DNA of 64,000 bases from Janibacter indicus. GTDB taxonomy: Bacteria > Actinomycetota > Actinomycetes > Actinomycetales > Dermatophilaceae. Shown here piece by piece: positions 59,891-64,000 of this stretch. The first letter of the stretch is position 1, and every line of letters starts with the position of its first letter. The DNA lies in assembly GCF_900176385.1 (NCBI RefSeq), contig NZ_FWXN01000006.1, forward strand, positions 210,836-274,835, in the 5' to 3' direction. The position numbers were made by a program, and so were the translations under genes. Below the pieces are notes generated by a model. The model saw only the letters and a list, made by a program, of their open reading frames with translations. It was not told the origin of the DNA and did not search any database.

Positions 59891-61526
59891 CCCCGGCCGC
59901 AACCTGCCGGCCCGCCCGACCCTGCACGCCGGCCAAGCCCTGGACTGCTACCTCGAGCACGCCGCCGACGCCAACCACATACCGGCGGCCACGGTCATGC
60001 GCGCCATCACCGACGCGTGCGACACCACCCGCTACGTGCTGCTGCGCCCCACCCCCCGCACCCTCGAGGTCCTCTCGGGCCTGACCGGCCAGTCGACCGC
60101 GGCGCTGACCGCGGCGACGCTCGCCGCCGTCGACGGGACGCTGCTGGACCTGTCCGGTCTCGACCCGCACCACCAGCCCAGCTACCGCGCCGTCGCCGCC
60201 CGAGGCTGGGCACCCGGTCAAGGCACCCAGATCTGTCCCCGCTGCCTCGCCGAGACCGGCACCTGGGACATCTCGTGGCGAATCCCCACCACCACCGTCT
60301 GCCTCCGCCACGGCTGCTACCTGCTCTCGACGTGCCCGGGCTGCCAGCGGCCCTTCCGCGCCACCAGATCCACGCTCCTGCGCCCGATCGGCGCAAAGAC
60401 CCGCTGTGGCAATGCCCTGGGTCGACGCGGCCATTACTGCCCAACGGACCTCAGCACGCTCCCGATGGAGCCGGCCGACCCCGGCTGCGTCGACCGGCAA
60501 GCACGTACCCAGGCCCAGTCGCTGGTGGCGCGACCACCCCAGGTCTTCGGTGAAGGCACCACGGCCCGCCGGTTCATGGCGGACGTCCATGGCCTGACCG
60601 CCCTGCTGCTGCACATCGCCACCGCCACCACCCGTCCCGGCCTGCTGCCCGAATGGGCGGGACAGGTCCACGCTGCGACCCATACACAGCAGCGGGCACC
60701 CCGATGGGGCCTGAAACTACCCGCGGACATCTCCACCCGATCCCAGGCGCTGACTACGACTGCGGACATCCTCACCAGTAGCGGCATCGAGGAGGCCGTC
60801 ACGCGCTTCGCGCCGTGGGTGGAGGCGATCCCGCGCACCCCGGACGGTTTGCTGGGCTGGGTCGGCGACCACACCCGGCACACCAGCTCCACGACCCGCC
60901 TGGTCATGGCCACACATGCGCCACGCCGGCGCCTCTCGCGCCTACTCGACGCGACGCCGCCGCTGACGGTCTCCACCCGGCAGATCCCCCAGGTCCTGCC
61001 GGTCGAGCTCTACGAGGAGCACTTGGGCATTCTGTTCACCTCCCGACCCGAAACCGTCCAGCTGTTCGCTTCCCTGACCATGGCCCTCACCCACCCCGGC
61101 ATCACCACCTGGGCCGCGGCCGCACAAGCCCTCGGACTGCCTCCAGATCTCGGATCGCGGTGCGCCGCAGCCGCCGCGGCCAGCCAGACCGCTTCACCCG
61201 CGGCCGTCCTCGAGGCCATAACCGCCGCCGCGGGCGATCTCGACCGGCGGGATTACCGAGCCCTGGAAGACCAGGTCCATGCCCTCGCCGCATCGACCTC
61301 GTGGTTCATCGCCTGGGCACGTAGATACCGGCCAGGCACCCGGGCCTCAAACTGGTCTCTGGCCGTGCAGTGGCTATGGGTCAAGGCGGCCCATGCCCAC
61401 CCGGGGACCGCGCCTCTGGCAGATCCAGCACGAATGCGGAGATTCTCCGCCACCCTCAGTACCGCGCAACAGGTCAGCCTGCGACAGGTCCTAGACCAGC
61501 CCACATCAGAAGCGGAGAGTCCATGA
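59862..61526 (+). CDS. tniQ: TniQ family target-selection protein, second copy
   Basis: A second TniQ protein, 554 residues, only distantly similar to the first. It has two zinc clusters: CPRC (Cys125-Cys128), then VCLRHGCYLLSTCPGC, and a third set further on (CGNALGRRGHYC). The helical C-terminal part (AAAAAASQTASPAAVLEAIT; SNWSLAVQWLWVKAAH) may read DNA. The start is the GTG at 59862, 29 bases inside the first tniQ. The presence of two different TniQ genes resembles elements in which one copy serves a fixed attachment site and the other a mobile-target pathway. Confidence 0.85.
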   Translation: MITVSVVSPDPGRNLPARPTLHAGQALDCYLEHAADANHIPAATVMRAITDACDTTRYVLLRPTPRTLEVLSGLTGQSTAALTAATLAAVDGTLLDLSGLDPHHQPSYRAVAARGWAPGQGTQICPRCLAETGTWDISWRIPTTTVCLRHGCYLLSTCPGCQRPFRATRSTLLRPIGAKTRCGNALGRRGHYCPTDLSTLPMEPADPGCVDRQARTQAQSLVARPPQVFGEGTTARRFMADVHGLTALLLHIATATTRPGLLPEWAGQVHAATHTQQRAPRWGLKLPADISTRSQALTTTADILTSSGIEEAVTRFAPWVEAIPRTPDGLLGWVGDHTRHTSSTTRLVMATHAPRRRLSRLLDATPPLTVSTRQIPQVLPVELYEEHLGILFTSRPETVQLFASLTMALTHPGITTWAAAAQALGLPPDLGSRCAAAAAASQTASPAAVLEAITAAAGDLDRRDYRALEDQVHALAASTSWFIAWARRYRPGTRASNWSLAVQWLWVKAAHAHPGTAPLADPARMRRFSATLSTAQQVSLRQVLDQPTSEAESP

Positions 61527-62338
61527 GCCCACGCAGCGCCGCGCCGATCACCGACGACGTCATCGCCGCGATCGCAAAGTTCTTTCACGGCGGAGCCGGA
61601 CCCAGTCACAGCGAGATCAGCCGAGTGCTCACCGGCACCGGCTACAGCGACGACTACACCTATGACCCCGACGTTCAAGGGCCCAACAAGGAGAAGCGTG
61701 TCCTGCGGGGCCTAGCTCTGGCCAAGCGACAACCTGCCCGGGCTCGGGAGCTCGTCGACGGCCTGCTGTCCCTGCTGCGCGTCAACGGCCTGATCGGTGA
61801 AGGCGCGGCAGGTGAGGACGTCGACCGCCTCCGGCGAGCTCTCGGGTCCGCCGGTTGGCGCCTCACCCAAGAGGGCCATGTTCATCCGTTCGGCCAGGTC
61901 GACCTGGACACCGGGGGCAGGGCCGCTCTCGACGAACAGGTCGACCGGCTACGCCGCTCCACCAGCGATCCGGCGCTGCTGATCGGGACGGCCAAGGAGC
62001 TGCTGGAGTCCGTCTCGAAGTTCGTCCTTGAAGAGACGGGCTTCCCGGTCAACGAGAAGATGGACTACAACCAGCTGTGGCACCTCGCCCGCGAACGCCT
62101 CGGTGTCCTGCCCCAGCAGGTTGACCCGAACGTCCCAGGCGCCAACGCGATCCGCGCGATCCACCAGTCAACCTGGAACATCGCCGACCAGATCAACGCG
62201 CTACGCAACCTCCAAGGCACCGGCCACGGACGGACCCTGCCATCAGGGGTATCTGAAGATCTCGCGATGCTCGTCGTCCGCGAAGCCGCCACCGTCGCCG
62301 ACTACATGCTCGCCAGACTCGAACGCGAGAAGGGATGA
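61523..62338 (+). CDS. Abortive-infection-type protein (Abi_C domain) in the transposon operon
   Basis: A 271-residue protein whose C-terminal half fits the Abi_C domain (abortive infection C terminus): LLIGTAKELLESVSKFVLEET (residues about 152-172), YNQLWHLARERLGVLP, and ALRNLQGTGHGRTLP followed by a final helix. The N-terminal 90 residues (ITDDVIAAIAKFFHGGAGPSHSEISRVLTG, start ITDDVIAAIAKFFHGG) resemble a small helical DNA- or protein-binding module. The ATG at 61523 overlaps the second tniQ stop (ATGA), so it is made as part of the transposition operon. It could be phage defence, or an accessory such as TnsE. No enzyme motif is evident. Confidence 0.72.
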   Translation: MSPRSAAPITDDVIAAIAKFFHGGAGPSHSEISRVLTGTGYSDDYTYDPDVQGPNKEKRVLRGLALAKRQPARARELVDGLLSLLRVNGLIGEGAAGEDVDRLRRALGSAGWRLTQEGHVHPFGQVDLDTGGRAALDEQVDRLRRSTSDPALLIGTAKELLESVSKFVLEETGFPVNEKMDYNQLWHLARERLGVLPQQVDPNVPGANAIRAIHQSTWNIADQINALRNLQGTGHGRTLPSGVSEDLAMLVVREAATVADYMLARLEREKG

Positions 62339-62601
62339 CCGCCAGCTCGACCCGCCCTGGGGCGGCCGCACGTCCCTGTCAACGCTGCTCGAGGTCTGAC
62401 GGTGCGCGCGAGACCCCAGCCCACAGGGCATCCAGATGGTCGCGACTTGTCCCACGACGAGGTTGGGGACGCGGTAGCACGCACCGTCCCGGCCTTGCAA
62501 TAGCTAACGAGCGCAATTACACCGTCTCTGGCATGGACCTGCGGAGGCTGCGCGAACAAACCGACGAGGCCGTTCACGCGACGATCGAGCAGGCTGGGTA
62601 G
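62335..62601 (+). CDS. Doubtful small ORF after the Abi_C gene
   Basis: An 88-residue frame starts at an ATG that overlaps the Abi_C stop. Its first half (many Arg, Ser, Pro) looks like non-coding read-through. The end NERNYTVSGMDLRRLREQTD is more protein-like and may be a short gene or the remnant of one. I see no family. The stretch 62339-62657 holds nothing else that I can support. Confidence 0.25.
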   Translation: MTASSTRPGAAARPCQRCSRSDGARETPAHRASRWSRLVPRRGWGRGSTHRPGLAIANERNYTVSGMDLRRLREQTDEAVHATIEQAG

Positions 62602-62657
62602 ACCACCGCAGCCAGCGCCTGACATCTCACGGCAGGGTGACTCATAGACTGTGGGTC

Positions 62658-63090
62658 ATGGGCCCTCGACTGCCGAGCCCGCGCGCGGGCTGGTCGCGCG
62701 CTTCAGCCTCGATGGGGCCTGCTGATTCTGGGGCTGGTCACCGCGGTGGTCGCCGGCATCCTTGCCATGCACGGATTCTCCGTCGGCCATCAGATGCCGG
62801 GCGAGGCGTCCACACAGCAAGTGGAGGCGAGCGCGGGTCACCCCACGCACCTTGACCCAGCGAGCTCGGGCGCACATTCATGTCCGTCCCCCGGCTGCGA
62901 CGAGCACGGCGCGATGGCCGCGATGTGCTTGTTCATGCTGCTGTGGCTGGTGCCCCTCGTGCCACGGCGTGGTGGCTCCTCGTGGCGATGGCAGCCCCCG
63001 TGGGTGACCTGGCTCGCTGCCCAGTCACCGCCCCCACCGGGGCACCTGTCACGCGTGTCGTTGATTCGGCTGTGCATCATCCGAACGTGA
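62658..63090 (+). pseudogene. DUF6153-like copper-associated membrane protein, apparently frameshifted
   Basis: From about base 62716 one frame reads GLLILGLVTAVVAGILAMHG, then SCPSPGCDEHGAMAAMCLFM and ends RVSLIRLCIIRT: a protein of two helices with Cys/His motifs, as in DUF6153 proteins near actinobacterial copper genes. That frame has no good start: the first is the GTG at 62746 inside the first helix. The ATG at 62658 gives MGPRLPSPRAGWSRA, a fitting N terminus, in another frame. A frameshift near 62700 would join them. It may be a true mutation or a base error. Confidence 0.55.
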
Positions 63091-63180
63091 GCAGGCGTCT
63101 CGCGTCCGAGCACGCCACACGGCGTCGCCGGACGCAGTCCTGCCCGATCAACGACACCAGACAAGGAATCGCGATTTCGC

Positions 63181-63798
63181 ATGCGCAAGAACACCATCAC
63201 CAAGACATTGGCGACCGCCGCGGCAGCCACCCTCATCGTCAGTGGCTGCTCCCAAGGCAGTAGCAGCCACGACTCCCACGGCGGCAGCGAGAGCGGCAGT
63301 AGCCAGGCGTCGGCACAGTTCAACGACGCCGACGTCACCTACGCCGAAGGCATGATCATGCATCACCAGCAGGCCGTGGAGATGTCCGACATCATCCTCG
63401 ACAAGTCCGGGGTCAACCCCGACGTGGTGGAGATGGCCAAACAGATCAAGAAGGCCCAAGGGCCAGAGATCAAGGAGATGCAGACCTGGCTCAAGGACTG
63501 GGGTCAGGACGACTCGGGCCACGAGGGCCACGGTGGCGACTCCGGCTCCGGAGACGAGATGAGCCATGACGGCATGTTCAGCCCCGAGGACATCAAGAAG
63601 CTCAAGGCAGCCGACGGCGAACAAGCCTCTACGCTGTTCCTCGACCAGATGATCGAGCACCACCAAGGCGCCGTGAAGATGGCCAAGGACCACCGCCAGG
63701 ACGGGGAGAACCCCGACGCGGTGGAGCTGTCCAAGAACGTCATCAGCGACCAGAACGCCGAGATCAAGGAGATGCGGACCTTGCGCTCCTCGCTCTGA
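63181..63798 (+). CDS. DUF305 lipoprotein (copper-type)
   Basis: A 205-residue exported lipoprotein: signal peptide with lipobox ending LIVSGC (Cys23) and a Ser/His/Gly linker. It has two repeats of the DUF305 ferritin-like helix pair, MIMHHQQAVEMSDIIL (about residues 59-74) and MIEHHQGAVKMAKDH near residue 160; the paired His with Met could bind copper. Genes of this family accompany CopA, CopZ and multicopper oxidases. It is the second copper-type gene behind the transposon module and may be cargo. The ATG at 63181 follows a weak AGGAATCG site. Confidence 0.88.
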   Translation: MRKNTITKTLATAAAATLIVSGCSQGSSSHDSHGGSESGSSQASAQFNDADVTYAEGMIMHHQQAVEMSDIILDKSGVNPDVVEMAKQIKKAQGPEIKEMQTWLKDWGQDDSGHEGHGGDSGSGDEMSHDGMFSPEDIKKLKAADGEQASTLFLDQMIEHHQGAVKMAKDHRQDGENPDAVELSKNVISDQNAEIKEMRTLRSSL

Positions 63799-64000
63799 TT
63801 TCTCGCAACGGGCCCTGATCGACACCAGTTCACGCACCCCCAACGATCAGCCGACGCAGTCTGCTCCTGGTCGGCATCGGGTCGGCGTGTCAGTGACGGA
63901 CTAGATGTACTGACCCGGGACGTTAGGTACGGGATGGGCGAGTCGGCGTGACATGAGGAAGACCTCCGAGTGAGGTGTGGAGCTGTTCAGGAACACACAC
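63799..64000. other. Downstream region with a GTAC-flanked motif
   Basis: No gene is recognisable in the last 202 bp. GTAC at 63907 and at 63927 enclose TGACCCGGGACGTTAG, and the surrounding sequence looks like the end region or promoter of an insertion sequence. I cannot confirm this because the window stops. Confidence 0.3.

Larger units (their letters stand above)
54073..62338 (+). mobile_element. Tn7-like transposon core (TnsA-TnsB-TnsC-TniQ-TniQ-Abi_C)
   Basis: Five transposition genes and an Abi_C gene follow each other with overlaps of 1-29 bases, all on the plus strand, starting 215 bp after the dnaB stop. The region differs in base use and has none of the over-represented octamers of the flanks. 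The tnsA-side end should lie in 54073-54286, where TGT at 54074-54076 directly follows the dnaB stop by one base, as expected for a Tn7-type TGT end. The other end was not found: copper-type genes downstream may be cargo, and the element may extend beyond the window. Confidence 0.8.

Noticed and set aside
62243..62625. Minus-strand frames after the Abi_C gene
   Set aside because: They are short, compositionally like shadows and overlap the Abi_C gene end; no family or ribosome binding site is visible.
54073..64000. CRISPR-associated transposon (CAST)
   Set aside because: No cas gene, no repeat-spacer array and no guide RNA-like structure were found. Presence outside the window cannot be excluded.

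Overview
The window is GC-rich (roughly 70 % by eye) bacterial chromosome. The conserved block rpsF-ssb-rpsR-rplI followed downstream by dnaB, DnaA boxes of the type TTGTCCACA, frequent GTG starts and ATGA/GTGA gene overlaps, a Cgl0159-type inositol gene, DUF2277 and DUF5701 proteins all point to an actinobacterium. My inference is a Micrococcales member, Intrasporangiaceae/Janibacter-like. No tRNA, rRNA or CRISPR array was seen.

Layout. (1) 1-4 kb: the end of a class A penicillin-binding protein, a GT87-like membrane glycosyltransferase and rpsF-ssb-rpsR-rplI, closed by a 17-bp perfect hairpin. (2) 4-10.3 kb: a DUF3352 membrane protein, an unknown protein, a MATE exporter, the remnant of an ABC exporter and a secreted metal-dependent hydrolase with a discoidin-like domain. 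(3) 10.4-15.5 kb: a MoxR/DUF58/VWA (Bat-type) operon. (4) 15.5-28.8 kb: a complete myo-inositol system: a GntR-type regulator facing iolG-iolE-iolC-Cgl0159-type aldolase-iolB-iolD, an ABC importer, a second dehydrogenase and iolA/mmsA. Matching operator-like sites lie in front of iolG and iolA. (5) 29-40 kb: a lipase-like hydrolase, a HelD-type RNA polymerase-recycling ATPase, a ferredoxin reductase, a minus-strand PhyH-SDR-Gfo/Idh operon, a VapBC toxin-antitoxin pair, a multicopper oxidase with a membrane partner, and a MerR/TipAS regulator. (6) 40-51 kb: an ECF42-type sigma factor with its YciI partner, ArsR plus SRPBCC protein, PhoX-like phosphatase, TusA-like protein, glutathione peroxidase, lysoplasmalogenase, a LacI-type regulator and two MFS exporters. 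(7) 51.4-54.07 kb: dnaB interrupted by a 426-residue intein with a homing-endonuclease domain. (8) 54.07 kb to at least 62.3 kb: a Tn7-like transposition module directly behind dnaB, with tnsA, tnsB, tnsC, two different tniQ genes and an Abi_C (abortive infection C-terminus) gene in one overlapping operon, followed by copper-type DUF6153 and DUF305 genes that may be cargo.

The most interesting system is this Tn7-like module: TnsA/B/C with two TniQ proteins and a translationally coupled Abi-type protein where a TnsE-like gene might be expected, sitting against the 3' end of a replicative helicase gene. The most interesting non-coding signals are a strongly over-represented octamer CGAAGGGG (either strand), which I find across the native chromosome but not in the intein or the transposon region; a REP-like palindrome family whose arm carries the same motif, one copy of which is flanked by a 15-bp direct repeat; a paired palindrome GCATTGCC-GTAG-GGCAATGC at two loci; and tandemly duplicated stop-codon cassettes at two convergent gene junctions.
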